DNA of 64,000 bases. Source: a virus. Shown here piece by piece: positions 1 through 11,100 of this stretch; the first letter of the stretch is position 1, and each line of letters starts with the position of its first letter. The notes below the pieces were generated by a model. It saw only the letters and a list, made by a program, of their open reading frames with translations, was not told the origin of the DNA and searched no databases. The position numbers and the translations under genes are program-made. The DNA lies in the IMG/VR virus record IMGVR_UViG_3300033149_003588, positions 80,799-144,798 of that record; one strand, 5' to 3'.

Positions 1-37
1 ATAATCTACTGCCAATATATCCTCCTATAATGTCCAT
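1..37 (-). CDS. start of a gene running off the left edge
   Basis: An ATG at 37-35 overlaps the TAA stop of the preceding gene as TAATG. An AAGGG ribosome-binding sequence lies six bases upstream. The frame stays open to the window edge (begins MDIIGGYIGSRL). A second possibility is TTG at 15-13 behind an AGGAGG. Too little is present to name a product. Confidence 0.4.
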   Translation of the reverse strand, partial: MDIIGGYIGSRL

Positions 38-921
38 TATGTACCCTTAATCTGGCGATCCCGCTGTGCCTTTTTCCTACATAAAACTGAACAATACTTT
101 TGAAACGGCTTAGGATTCTCAATAATATTATCGCAATACTTATATGCACATTTTATTGGAGTAACTTTGGATTTATTCATCCTGGACTTCTTGCGTAAAA
201 ACGACATTCTACATTTCGCAGAACAATATTTTTTGACAGATCCTATTGGAACATTAAATTCGACACCACAATTCGGACATACTTTAGTAATAGTGGTAAC
301 GATATTGTTATTTTCATCGAGAGTAACTTGTCTAAACTTATTAAGTGCCAATGCAAGATGTTCTTTAATGGCAAACCAGGAAACCCCCTTATAGCTGGCA
401 ATCTGAGGCATTGACATATGATCATAGAAATACATATATAGTGTAGACCGCTGTTCATCTGTAAATATATTAGATTTATCACATATCAACTTCAACAGAA
501 CACGCAACTCCGTCGAAGTCAGATCAAATTCTGACTGACGCGGTAACATAACATAGCCTAAAGTCTTAATCTTATCCATAATACATTTGTTATAATAATG
601 AGTTATACATGCTTCCCCATCATAACCGTCATTCGGAGTATCTTCGCTATCCCCAGATAAATAATCATATGACACAGACGCTAGAGAATCATTTTCAAAA
701 ATATTTGGATCCATGGGTACTTCTACAAACATCCCCCTATTCATGTGGTCACCATTTATATAATCCATAATAAGCTTATTGTGACATACAAATTTATAAC
801 TAGTTGATTTTTCTTGACATATATAATTTGTACACCCCTTACAACATGGAACAAGCGGATTAATCATTATAATGCCCGTTGCATCTACAATACTCAAGTA
901 TATCTGAATCCCCATGTTCAC
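37..921 (-). CDS. sigma-70 region-4-like HTH protein with zinc knuckles
   Basis: A 294-residue probable DNA-binding protein. Residues about 134-198 resemble a sigma-factor region 4 helix-turn-helix: a TELRVLLKLI helix, then a DEQRSTLYMYF helix, then the PQIASYKGVSWFAIKEHL recognition part. Two Cys4 zinc modules follow, C215/C218/C233/C237 and C258/C263/C277/C281, and the N-terminus has extra cysteines (C26, C27, C30, C35). The start is GTG with GGAG eight bases upstream, overlapping the TAG stop of the sbcC-like gene. An ATG two codons in is possible. The role in phage transcription is inferred from the HTH only; it could equally be a DNA-processing or regulatory factor. Confidence 0.55.
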   Translation of the reverse strand: MNMGIQIYLSIVDATGIIMINPLVPCCKGCTNYICQEKSTSYKFVCHNKLIMDYINGDHMNRGMFVEVPMDPNIFENDSLASVSYDYLSGDSEDTPNDGYDGEACITHYYNKCIMDKIKTLGYVMLPRQSEFDLTSTELRVLLKLICDKSNIFTDEQRSTLYMYFYDHMSMPQIASYKGVSWFAIKEHLALALNKFRQVTLDENNNIVTTITKVCPNCGVEFNVPIGSVKKYCSAKCRMSFLRKKSRMNKSKVTPIKCAYKYCDNIIENPKPFQKYCSVLCRKKAQRDRQIKGT

Positions 922-2594
922 TATAATGTCTCCATATAATAATCACCTACCACACCATTAATTGAGTTCAATGTTAATACATGATCGAAATTATTTTTCA
1001 ATACCCCAACATCACTATGCGTTATAAGTATCAACAACCCTATATTATATCTGTCCACACAATATCTAAGCATATCAACAAATTTGTCCCTATAAATTAT
1101 ATCCATTGCTCCAAGCCCTTCATCTATGGCAGCTATTCTGGGAGCCTTAGGATACCTTTTATAAAATATAGATAACATAGCAATTCTTAAAGCAAATGAT
1201 ATCCATACCTTCTGGGAATATGACAAAGCACTAATATGATATTCAATATTCGTTGATCTCTTTATAAATGAAAAAGTAATCCCCTTACTCGTCTTCCCAC
1301 TCGTAAATTGCTTGTCAGTATTTATCTTGAATACAAAAGGAAACTCGATCCTATTAAGAATGTCATTCACAGCTACCTCGATAAATTGCTTATACTTATT
1401 AAATATCGACAATTGAATCCCATTGCTACCAAATATCTTGGTCAAATTATTATATATAATTATATCTTTATTATATCGTTCTTTCTCTTGCAATAAAGTA
1501 ACTCGTTGCTCTTCGAGTGACTCAGCAATACCCCTATCATGTGCAAACTGCTGAATCTTACTCATCAAGATAGATGAACAACGTTTTGCAAGTTTATATC
1601 TATGTTCTGCAAAATCATCCAGAATATCACAGGTATTAACCCGAGATCCAGAAGCTATAATGGTTTGTAATCTATTAATCCTATCCATTATAATATCAGC
1701 GTTATCACTACTTAGTTTTTCTATTATCAACCTTAGCATATTTACATTAGAGCCACACACTGGGCATATCATGTCATTTTGATAATTCATCAAGGCGGAT
1801 ATAAGAGTCGGATCATATGTCTCAGTGTTACGCAATATTTCTAATTCGTAACGAGCACACTCAACCTCGCGCAACTTATTAATCTGCGCACGTATCATAG
1901 GTAGTGTAACACCAGAACATTTAACAGAATATCTCTCGGCATATCTATTAAAATTATCCAATTTCTTTTTTAATCGATCAATATGTTCAGCAGAAACACA
2001 ATAAACATCATCACTAGGTAATTGTTTTAATTTATATTCCACATCACTTAACAATAATTTTATTTCCTTTAACTTATGTTTAGTATCACCATTATACTGT
2101 TCCCAACTATCTAACTGTAAAAGATAATACAATAACGACTTGATACCCTTATCAGTGCTAGCAATCAAATCGTTCCCATATTCCTGGCTCATGTATAATA
2201 TATTATCTACCACATTTGTTGTTATCCCAGTAATAGATTTTATAAACTCCTTTATATCTGGCTGTCTATTGCCCCCCTGCGCCTCGCCATTCACCATACA
2301 CTTTAATATTGTGCCGTCTTTCTGCTTACCCCTAATAATAGAAATACCATCATATGATAGCATAACGCTCATATCATCATATTTTTGGGGGTGTCGTCTA
2401 ACAAGCTCACCGATAGTTTTAAACTTATTCCATCCAGACATGACATACCATATAGCTTCACATAAACTAGATTTGCCAACATAATTATTGCCACCATCTT
2501 CTCTAACACCTCTTAATAACATTAGACCAGATGATGGCAATTCTATATTAATATCACTAAATAATTTAAAATTGTGGATTTTTAATAATATCAT
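921..2594 (-). CDS. SbcC/Rad50-like (phage gp46-type) recombination ATPase
   Basis: A short SMC-type ATPase (557 residues), the size of phage T4 gp46 rather than bacterial SbcC. The Walker A motif is at 34-42 (GGNNYVGKS). Coiled-coil arms flank a zinc hook CPVC at 277-280. An ABC signature-like LSYSQK stretch is near 457-462, Walker B IAAIDEG is at 487-493, and a switch-histidine motif ILITHSD is near 522-528. The hook and helical arms are what pair two subunits in this family. It lies directly downstream of its nuclease partner, the SbcD-like gene at 2628-3557. The two should form the end-resection complex for recombination-dependent replication. The signature lacks the canonical LSGGE but the other motifs are intact. 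Confidence 0.9.
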   Translation of the reverse strand: MILLKIHNFKLFSDINIELPSSGLMLLRGVREDGGNNYVGKSSLCEAIWYVMSGWNKFKTIGELVRRHPQKYDDMSVMLSYDGISIIRGKQKDGTILKCMVNGEAQGGNRQPDIKEFIKSITGITTNVVDNILYMSQEYGNDLIASTDKGIKSLLYYLLQLDSWEQYNGDTKHKLKEIKLLLSDVEYKLKQLPSDDVYCVSAEHIDRLKKKLDNFNRYAERYSVKCSGVTLPMIRAQINKLREVECARYELEILRNTETYDPTLISALMNYQNDMICPVCGSNVNMLRLIIEKLSSDNADIIMDRINRLQTIIASGSRVNTCDILDDFAEHRYKLAKRCSSILMSKIQQFAHDRGIAESLEEQRVTLLQEKERYNKDIIIYNNLTKIFGSNGIQLSIFNKYKQFIEVAVNDILNRIEFPFVFKINTDKQFTSGKTSKGITFSFIKRSTNIEYHISALSYSQKVWISFALRIAMLSIFYKRYPKAPRIAAIDEGLGAMDIIYRDKFVDMLRYCVDRYNIGLLILITHSDVGVLKNNFDHVLTLNSINGVVGDYYMETL

Positions 2595-2627
2595 CTACAT
2601 TGTGTCCCTGGATCATGCCCAATTTGA

Positions 2628-3557
2628 CTAATCAACACTAGCTGATCGAATAATATCCACCCCAGTCTTAATAGTATCATCACGATACTGAAAATCAAAA
2701 GCATTTACATAATCGATAAATATGTCAACATCATCATCGCCAGTATCAAGATAACTACATTCAGCATCTGTATCTTCTTGTTTATTGTCATATGGCTTGA
2801 TATAAACAATACAATCATCGAACACATCACTATCAATTGGATTAGAAAGAACCACAATACTACCAGGAGACACATCGTATTGGCTATATGGATTAACCAC
2901 AACTGGCCTGGTCGGAGTTGATATACACTCATGTTCCAATGTATTAATATCAAATACTACAAAATATTTATCCTCAAATATTTCGCTAGCTCTTGTATAA
3001 TCCACACTACCTGGATACAAGATATCACCCCTATTACTATAGGTATGTATATCCCCCAAAACATAATATCTGGCACCAGGCAAATCACTAATACCAAAAT
3101 GTCCATGTCCCTTCTTGAGAAATTCATTCAACCTAACATGTGACATTAATATCATGTCAGGGATATCATCAATATCTAGGTATTCCAAATTTGGATTAAA
3201 CGATACCAATCTTATTTTATCACCTATATCATATGTGTTATCCACAATAATGACATTACCAGACCCACCAACTATCTCTTCTATCGGTGATAACACATTA
3301 ACACCATCGGGACACCAATCATGATTACCCAGTATAATATAAACCCTCAAGTTAGCATCCGTCAATCTCCTAATAAAAGAATGAAATATAACTTGCTCAC
3401 CTATGTTTGGGTGCGAAGATTCATATATATCACCGAGTATTATAACATCATGGCCAAGAGTAATAAGTCGCACGGCCAGGAATGTAAACATAATATCAGT
3501 GTTAGCATATTTGTTTCTAGTATTAATGTGTAAATCTGCTAATATTGAATATTTCAT
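2628..3557 (-). CDS. SbcD/Mre11-like (phage gp47-type) nuclease
   Basis: A calcineurin-like metallophosphoesterase nuclease of 309 residues. The metal-binding motifs appear in order: DLH at 8-10, GD at 42-43, GNHD at 77-80, H140, and GDIH at 168-171, followed by PGS near 182-184. This matches Mre11/SbcD/gp47 proteins, which nick and degrade DNA ends with the SbcC/gp46 ATPase. The start ATG overlaps the TGA stop of the thioredoxin gene (ATGA), and the sbcC-like gene follows 34 bases later. The C-terminal third is very acidic and specific to this protein. Confidence 0.9.
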   Translation of the reverse strand: MKYSILADLHINTRNKYANTDIMFTFLAVRLITLGHDVIILGDIYESSHPNIGEQVIFHSFIRRLTDANLRVYIILGNHDWCPDGVNVLSPIEEIVGGSGNVIIVDNTYDIGDKIRLVSFNPNLEYLDIDDIPDMILMSHVRLNEFLKKGHGHFGISDLPGARYYVLGDIHTYSNRGDILYPGSVDYTRASEIFEDKYFVVFDINTLEHECISTPTRPVVVNPYSQYDVSPGSIVVLSNPIDSDVFDDCIVYIKPYDNKQEDTDAECSYLDTGDDDVDIFIDYVNAFDFQYRDDTIKTGVDIIRSASVD

Positions 3558-3859
3558 TTCATCAATGCCAAAGTCTTTTGCTCTAATGTATCATATGGGA
3601 TAGCACCAATGGCTATATCTATAACCTCATCATCCATAATCCATATAACAGTTGGTATGCTCATTATATGATATGCGTCAGCCATTTGAGGACAAGTGTC
3701 TACGTCAACCTTATATATGTCAACTCGATTATCCATTTCTTTATCAAGTTTTTTAATATTCGGTGTCATAGCCCCACATGGCCCACACCACAGTGCACTA
3801 AAATATAGAATAGTTAATCTATCTCTAACCATATTCATATTGTCGTCCCATTCCTTCAT
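3554..3859 (-). CDS. thioredoxin
   Basis: A 101-residue thioredoxin-fold protein with the classic active site WCGPC at 24-28 and the cis-proline segment SIPTVIW. It is near the usual 105-residue length and has no signal peptide, so it is cytoplasmic. It sits in an overlapping gene string (ATGA joints on both sides) with the HU-like and SbcD-like genes. Its ribosome binding site AGGAG is formed by the last codons of the HU-like gene. Phage thioredoxins or glutaredoxins often serve ribonucleotide reductase or act as polymerase processivity factors. Class III NrdD usually uses formate or a thioredoxin system, so a link to the nearby nrdD is plausible but inferred. Confidence 0.9.
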   Translation of the reverse strand: MKEWDDNMNMVRDRLTILYFSALWCGPCGAMTPNIKKLDKEMDNRVDIYKVDVDTCPQMADAYHIMSIPTVIWIMDDEVIDIAIGAIPYDTLEQKTLALMK

Positions 3860-4200
3860 TTTAACTCCTGAATATCGATTGTTGGCATGTTTAATTTCCT
3901 TTTAAATTCATTGTGCTTTGGCAAAACTAACTTAGGCACGAATCTATCTCTATAGCGCAATACAATATTAATATCAGCCACATTTGTAATAGTGGTACTT
4001 TTAATATTTTGTTCATACACATCATAGTCTATTTTCCCCAAAGTAGCCAACTGGACTACTGCACCTGACTCCACGCAAGTCCTTACAATACCGCAAAAAC
4101 ACCTAATAATATGATCTACAGTAGATAGATCAACACCAGTATCATTGGATACCATGGTCGACAGGTCTGACACGCTAATATTTATTTTAGTTCTACTCAT
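3856..4200 (-). CDS. HU/IHF-like DNA-binding protein
   Basis: A 114-residue protein with the HU/IHF layout. An N-terminal helical part runs from ISVSDLSTMVSNDTGVDLS to the CGIVRTCVESGAVVQLATLGK segment, matching the 'V.I..FG.F' region of HU, and a basic C-terminal strand region ends RDRFVPKLVLPKHNEFKRKL. The beta-arm is shorter and less typical than in bacterial HU, so this is a divergent member. It likely bends or compacts DNA near the replisome. It overlaps the end of the replicase gene by eight bases and is followed by thioredoxin, implying translational coupling. Confidence 0.6.
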   Translation of the reverse strand: MSRTKINISVSDLSTMVSNDTGVDLSTVDHIIRCFCGIVRTCVESGAVVQLATLGKIDYDVYEQNIKSTTITNVADINIVLRYRDRFVPKLVLPKHNEFKRKLNMPTIDIQELK

Positions 4201-7200
4201 AGGTGTATATAGTTTTAAACCGACTAAGTTTTAATATTGTACTAGAATCAATATACCCATCAACATTAATTATATACTTACTGTCATGCGCACCCCACAA
4301 TTTTTCTGATGTATTAAATTTTAAACCAGCATCCTCACATGCTCCAATAGCCTCAATCATCTCTACCATATTGTCACACTCAATGCGGGCAGCCACAGCA
4401 TGTCTGGGTTTTTCCATAGCACGAATCGTCATTAAATTTACATACCTTCTATTATTTTTGCTAGTTTTAATAACACCAATAAAATACAAGTGTGCACCCT
4501 TTTTAATATATGCAGCATGCTTATCATAGTTTCTAGGTACCACCTGCGCACGTAGTGTCCCCGTATTATCTTGGACAAATAATGATATTATATTGTCACC
4601 ATTGCCAAATGTTATAATCTTGGTATCCACAATAATTCCCGAGAATGAGACTATCGTACCATCACTCAACTGCAGAATATTAGATATAGAGGTAACCCCA
4701 TCATATCCAGTAGATATACAATATGGTAAAACCTGAGATTCACATTGAATCTTATAATCTGGTGTAAAATCATCTAGTCTAGTCGTCGTTTCATTATCAA
4801 CATAGTAAATCATCTCCCTACGATTCATATCACCGATCGAATCAAAACACCCAGCATATATTAGTGCCCTTTTGACAGTGGCATTACATCTAACTTTGGG
4901 TATTCTGTTATGAAAATCAACATAGGAACTAAACAATCCATTACTCTCTCGTTCACTTATAATAGCATCAATACTCTTCTCTCCCACCCCCTTAACACCA
5001 GACAATCCTATCAATATAATATCATTATCTACTGTAAAATCTTTCTCAGATACATTAATGTCAGGTGCTTGAATCTTAATATCAAATAACATAGCATCTT
5101 CTAGGATCTGTCCCATACGGTCCTTGGATCCAGATGACGAATAATTTAACATAGCGCATATAAATTCCGTGGTATAGTGAACCTTTAGATAAGCCATGGT
5201 ATAGGCCAACATGCCATAAGATACACTATGTGAATAATTCCATGAATATCTAGCAGCAGGTTTAATCAATTCAAATATTTTTACTGCTAATTCTTTAGTA
5301 TACCCGTTGTTTATACAACCAGCAATAAACTTATCTTCTTGTGCTAATAATAAATCTTCATCCTTTTTCCCCACGGCCTTTCTTAATACATCGGCCTCTG
5401 ATGCTGTATAACCAGCCATGGTCCTGCCAACCATCATAATCTGCTCTTGGTAAATCATCTGACCATAGGTGTCTGATAATATAGATTCAAGATCTGGGTG
5501 TATATATTGCACCTGGGCACCATGCCTGCCCTGAATATAAAAATCTGTCTGTCCACTATTCATTGGACCAGGACGATATAGTGCACATGCGGCAACTATG
5601 TGTTTAAATTCTGATGGTTTAAACATTTTTAGCATATCTCTAAATCCAGCACTCTCCATTTGAAATACACCGAACGTCTTACCACTAGATAATAGGTCAT
5701 ATGTATCTCTGTCATCTAGTGGTAGATTATAGATATCGATATCAATATTCCTAGTGCGTTTCACATAATCTACAGTTTTATGTATTATATCCATCGATGT
5801 AAGCCCAAGAACATCGAATTTGACATAACCGATTTTCTCTATGTCATTCATGTCATATTGGGTTACCTCAATACTCTGAGAAGTCTTAGCAACTGGTATA
5901 TTAGAATCTCCACCACCCAGCACTATACCAGCAGCATGTACTGTTAAATTAATGGGAAGTCCAGCAAGTTTAGTAACTAAAACTGGCCATTCTGCATTAA
6001 CAGAGGCAAATTTGTGGAACAACATAGTATCTGCTACAAATTCATCAATATCATAATCGTGCATCGGTATATCCGCTATATATTTATTAATAACAGTAGA
6101 CTGTATACCAAGCACAGTACCAATCCTTCTAAGAGCTGATTTGAGATGAAGTCTATTAAACGAACCTATTTGAAATGCACCATTATATTTATCACGAATA
6201 TATTGAAGCAACTCCTGCCTGCGATCCCTTTCATAATCACAATCGATATCAGGTGGCGACACCCTATCCTCATTTAAAAATCTCTCAAACAACATATTGT
6301 GCTTAATAGGATCTAGATTAGTAATACCAAGTAACCACACCACCAAACTACCAGCTGCACTGCCACGCCCATATGACATATAAATATTGTTACAACGAGC
6401 ATATTCAGCAATATCCGCAACAATCATAAAATAGTCAGAAAACCCCAGTTTCTCTATTACCGATAGCTCATAGTCCAATCTATCAACATACTCATCATTA
6501 TTAAGCCCCAATTCAAATAATCTCCTAGTACATTTATCTCTAATTTGAGACATCGTATCGCCATAAATCCGAGGCATTTTTAGTGACTTATCTATATTAT
6601 ATCCCTCAAACCATTCCAAAATCTGAGTAGTATTATTAATATACCTATCATCTACGCCTAATGATCTTATTTCATCTATCGTACAAAAATGATAATTACT
6701 GCCTTCAAATTTTAACCTCTTTATATCGGATAGTTTTTTCTTGGTGCGTATACATAATACCACATCATGAGCAAATGCATCATCTGGATTCAAATAATGC
6801 GCATCATTGGTATATATTATTTTATTGTGATCAAAATGTTCCAATAGAAAATTATTAATAGTTGATTCTATTTCTATACCATGATCCATCATTTCATATA
6901 ACAATTTGTCACCAAACAAATCAAGAAGCTTGGCATTCCATTCTAGGGCGGCATCGATGTTACCAAGCTCAATATTCTTAGATATAGGACCGGCAATACA
7001 TGCTGTAGAGCATACTAATCCCTCGGAATACTGAGTTAACAACTCATAATCTATCCTAGGATTACGATAAAACCCCCTAGTATACGCCAATGAGGCAAGC
7101 CTTACTAAATTATTATATCCGATATCATTCATGGCATAAAGCACTAAATGATACCTATGAAGCTCACCCTTCTTATATTTCTTTTTGTCCATAGAATCTG

Positions 7201-7417
7201 GAGCCATATAGGCTTCCATGCCTATAATAACAGGGATATCAATACTACTCGATAATTCTAGCAAAGATGGCATATTAAATATGTTACCATGCTCAGTAAT
7301 GGCTACCGCTGGGTACCCTCTTTCTTTTGCACGCCTCAAATAATCCTCACGACGCATAATGGAATCCAACATCGAATATTCTGTATGCATGTGTAATGGA
7401 ACATAATTCACAGACAT
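4193..7417 (-). CDS. dnaE: DNA polymerase III alpha subunit (DnaE-type replicase)
   Basis: A C-family replicase of 1074 residues from the ATG at 7417, which follows AGGGAG; an upstream TTG start is less likely. The N-terminal PHP domain keeps HMH near 9-11, ITEHG near 40-44 and GMEAY near 66-70. The palm has YGRGSAAGS (349-357), PDIDCD (389-394, catalytic Asp390/Asp392 type) and FDVLGL (534-539, third aspartate D535). The finger motif ALYRPGPMNSG follows. A C-terminal OB fold (about 900-990) carries FSGIIVDTK and LRAQVV segments. This is the phage's own replicative polymerase. No proofreading exonuclease domain is seen inside it. It is translated just after nrdG. Confidence 0.95.
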   Translation of the reverse strand: MSVNYVPLHMHTEYSMLDSIMRREDYLRRAKERGYPAVAITEHGNIFNMPSLLELSSSIDIPVIIGMEAYMAPDSMDKKKYKKGELHRYHLVLYAMNDIGYNNLVRLASLAYTRGFYRNPRIDYELLTQYSEGLVCSTACIAGPISKNIELGNIDAALEWNAKLLDLFGDKLLYEMMDHGIEIESTINNFLLEHFDHNKIIYTNDAHYLNPDDAFAHDVVLCIRTKKKLSDIKRLKFEGSNYHFCTIDEIRSLGVDDRYINNTTQILEWFEGYNIDKSLKMPRIYGDTMSQIRDKCTRRLFELGLNNDEYVDRLDYELSVIEKLGFSDYFMIVADIAEYARCNNIYMSYGRGSAAGSLVVWLLGITNLDPIKHNMLFERFLNEDRVSPPDIDCDYERDRRQELLQYIRDKYNGAFQIGSFNRLHLKSALRRIGTVLGIQSTVINKYIADIPMHDYDIDEFVADTMLFHKFASVNAEWPVLVTKLAGLPINLTVHAAGIVLGGGDSNIPVAKTSQSIEVTQYDMNDIEKIGYVKFDVLGLTSMDIIHKTVDYVKRTRNIDIDIYNLPLDDRDTYDLLSSGKTFGVFQMESAGFRDMLKMFKPSEFKHIVAACALYRPGPMNSGQTDFYIQGRHGAQVQYIHPDLESILSDTYGQMIYQEQIMMVGRTMAGYTASEADVLRKAVGKKDEDLLLAQEDKFIAGCINNGYTKELAVKIFELIKPAARYSWNYSHSVSYGMLAYTMAYLKVHYTTEFICAMLNYSSSGSKDRMGQILEDAMLFDIKIQAPDINVSEKDFTVDNDIILIGLSGVKGVGEKSIDAIISERESNGLFSSYVDFHNRIPKVRCNATVKRALIYAGCFDSIGDMNRREMIYYVDNETTTRLDDFTPDYKIQCESQVLPYCISTGYDGVTSISNILQLSDGTIVSFSGIIVDTKIITFGNGDNIISLFVQDNTGTLRAQVVPRNYDKHAAYIKKGAHLYFIGVIKTSKNNRRYVNLMTIRAMEKPRHAVAARIECDNMVEMIEAIGACEDAGLKFNTSEKLWGAHDSKYIINVDGYIDSSTILKLSRFKTIYTYE

Positions 7418-7425
7418 GGTGCTCC

Positions 7426-8115
7426 CTAACAATTTAATAATTTAACATCATCTATATTGCTAGTCATTTTGATATCGTTTACTAATTGTCCCAATTCATT
7501 ACATGGATACCCATGTTCACTAGGATCGATTAATTGTTGAATATAATAATGCTTAGCACCTACGATAAAATTCATAACAACATTATGAATATCTAGTATA
7601 TCAACAATACGAGAATCCATTGTGGTCCTAAAATATATATTATCGCTACCCAAGCTAGCAGCATGACGTATGTTGCTACAGACAGTATCGACAATTGGAG
7701 TGTGCTTCTTAAATACTCGATGATATTTTGTGGGTACTGTTTTCACATCTAGCGCTATAATATCAAACAAATCAAGGCACTCAACAAACAACGATTGAGA
7801 ACAAGATGAATTACTATCGAGTTTTATGTTCCACCCAAGATTAAGAGCATATTCTGCAGCTTCAATTAACCTAGTGCCATACATAGTTGGTTCCCCACCA
7901 CTAAATACTAAATTTTGGGTAAAACCACCATATTTACGCAATAGCGGAGTAAGAGAATTTATTAATGATCCAGTAATGGGATGCGCGCGTGCTATGTCAA
8001 TATTGTGACAATAAGGACATGACATGGTACAACCAGGTAAAAATAATACAAGAGAATTACCATTAGGATAATCTATAGTAGAAAAAAGGTGAGGTATTTC
8101 AAATACCTTGCGCAT
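7426..8115 (-). CDS. nrdG: anaerobic ribonucleotide reductase activating enzyme (radical SAM)
   Basis: A 229-residue radical-SAM protein. The [4Fe-4S] motif is CxxxCxxC at C29, C33, C36 (GCTMSCPYC), and FSGGEPT at 71-77 is the SAM-binding GGE motif. The opening TIDYPNGNSLVLFLPGC is typical of the NrdG2-type activase. It makes the glycyl radical on NrdD, encoded immediately upstream (18 bases between the genes). This pair provides deoxynucleotides under anoxic conditions and implies an anaerobic or facultative host. Confidence 0.93.
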   Translation of the reverse strand: MRKVFEIPHLFSTIDYPNGNSLVLFLPGCTMSCPYCHNIDIARAHPITGSLINSLTPLLRKYGGFTQNLVFSGGEPTMYGTRLIEAAEYALNLGWNIKLDSNSSCSQSLFVECLDLFDIIALDVKTVPTKYHRVFKKHTPIVDTVCSNIRHAASLGSDNIYFRTTMDSRIVDILDIHNVVMNFIVGAKHYYIQQLIDPSEHGYPCNELGQLVNDIKMTSNIDDVKLLNC

Positions 8116-8132
8116 TATTTTAATGCACCACT

Positions 8133-11100
8133 TTAATAAATATGTCTATTCTCAAATTCTGTTTGCTTACCAGCATTCCATAAACTCACAGGCCTATAAT
8201 ATCCTACCACCCTAGAATAAGTATCTATAGTATATGGTTGGCCATCACTATGGTCATATGGGCATTCGGAATATTTCCCAGTCATATATCCGTGCCTGGA
8301 GCATATGCTGTATACCGGTGTTATACTAAAATATGGTAATATGGTATTATTAGCTATGGACTTCACTATATCTCTAGCTTGCGCTGGTTTCAATTCTGAA
8401 CCAATATGTAAATGTAAAACAGTGCCACCAGTAAAATTACTTTGAAGATCTTGTTGAGCGATGGCATGCTCTATAATATCACCATCATATGATGGATGGA
8501 AATGCACAGAATTAGAAAAATATGGCACACCATTACCCTCAGATGATTCATATATATCTGGATATTTTATCCTTGCGAGCCTAGCTAGTCTAGTAGTAGC
8601 ACCTTCAGCGGGTGTAGCTTCTAAATTATATAATGTCTGGTCCTCATCTCGCATATGATCAAGCCTATCAAGTATATATTCCATAGTTTCGATACCAAAC
8701 CTGGTAGCAGTACTATCGTGCAATGGTAAACCCAATAAATTCATAGTAGCGTCATGCATGCCTATGATACCTATTGTATTAAAATAGGTCTTCCAGTATT
8801 CATTGTATGTTTCTTTATTGTCCTTTAGCCACCTAGCAGACATCGGATATAATCCCTGATCTGCACGCCTTTCTATTTCAGCACGCCTTGCCATCGATAC
8901 ATTTCTTGCAATGTCAAGATATTTATCTAATAATACCCTAAACCTATCAACACTACCATCAGCTTCATATGCTAACATGGGCAATGAAATAGAACATACT
9001 GTCGTACTCCCTGTTCCAGCAGCGCTACCAAATAATCCAAATACTTGTTTCTTTTCCTTGGTATGCTCCGACAATTTACACTCGTAATTATTATTCATTA
9101 CATTGTTAATCTCATTGTGATCTATGCGTAGACGGCAATTATGCGTAACAATGCCATTAGGCAACTGAATGGCATGCATATCATTATCCACTTCTACATC
9201 ATATACATATCCGGTGTAATCTACCGATTCAATACTGGCAACACGTCTAGCGTGTAAACCACCGGTTATAAACATCTTTTGAAACTCAGTGATGGATTTT
9301 AGGTACCCGGCGATTATCTCATAGTTAGAGGTGTACGATTTACGATATGTATTAATAGCACCGGGGTGCTTCTCGCATGTTATATTATCCTCGGTGATAC
9401 CAAGCACGCTAGGATCTATACCATACCACCTACTTTTAGTATCGTAATTAAGTTGTGGTATTATCTTTGGTATGTCCTCAGAAATAATAGTAACTATATA
9501 GGAATCCCAATATGTATTAGTACGCCAACTTCTTTCTTTTTTATATCTAATAGTGGAGTTTATACCAACGGAACGCATTAGTGCTTGCATGCCAACTGAT
9601 AAATCATATGATGCTATGTGAAACATAACTTCATGTCCACCAGTTGTTTTGACTCTGTGGTACCCGTCGCCATCTATAAACCCAGCAATAACACCAGACC
9701 TGAAATCTAGTGGAGTACTAAATATATATTGCCCAATACCCTTATCCCTAACTATATCATCTGTACCAAACAAATTACGTAATAAATCATAAAGTCCGTG
9801 ATCACTACAAATGGCGATTCTTATTGAATTGTCTCTATAATGAGTAGTATATGAACATTTAATACCAAGTATATCATTAACAAATCTGCACACGAACTCT
9901 ACCAAATCTAGTTCATCAGTGCCAAAATACATGGCCAAACTCTTGCTACCATTATGTTGCTTGCATCCCTCGGCCAGATATAACCCAACAAATCTACCAA
10001 AATTATAGTCTAACTCGACATTGCGACCATTAATATTTATGTACTCATCATATTGACATACATCAAATCCCTTTGTCATCAATAACCAATCACCCAACAC
10101 TAACGATTCAGCAGACACTTCTATAATATTACCACCAACAACAGTAAAACATGGATGGTCTGGAGTTATAGACATCGCTCTACCATCATCCAGCGTCACC
10201 TTAATAATATTGCCATTGTATTTCTTCCTTAATATATGATTTACCGGTGCATAAACTGATTCGCCGTCACTATCAATCGACAATATAGATAATCTATCGC
10301 CGGGTTTATACCACTCGGCATCATCATCGGCTCGAATGCTTTCGTCACAATAGTCATCAAGACCGCTAGCATTAATATATTCCGTACGCCCTCCTATTTG
10401 TATAAGTAATGGAGTATTGGCGGTAAAGCAACACATACTAGTTGTATCATCAGGGCTATTATCAGAATTGATATAATTGGAAAAATATGGGGTACCATAT
10501 TTAGCAGTAACATTCCATAACATCTCACGATCATCATCGAAATTAAACTCTTTAGTAATACTTATTGTAGGAATGGGGAATGTCATAGGTATAGGTGCAT
10601 CATAAAACAATTCAAACAACACCTCAGCTATTAACAATGCTTGATCAGAAAAATCCCCATATGTATAAGAATCAACATGCTTGCCTGCGTGTATAATCTT
10701 TTTATTATATAGTGATGGTGTATAACCATAATCTAACGTAATATTAGAGAAAACAGTCTGATAACCCGGTCGTATAAGACTATTATTTAAGAAATATATG
10801 AATTCTTGTAATGATTGTTTAACCTGTGCCCTAGTAAGACCATCAAATGCCACATAGGGACTCAATAGCGTGTCAAAATTACTTACAGCAATCGCCCCTG
10901 CATATTCATTTTGCATAATAAACATAAAACTAGCTAGCTGCATAAGGGCAGAACTAAAATGCTTGGCTGGATCATGCCCAAGATAAGATGCATATTGGGC
11001 ATTACCGTTTAATAAAAGGTCAGATAATGAAAACCCCGCACAATATGGCCCGAGAAATCCTAAGTCGTGTATATGTATATATCCATCCTGGTGGGCAACT

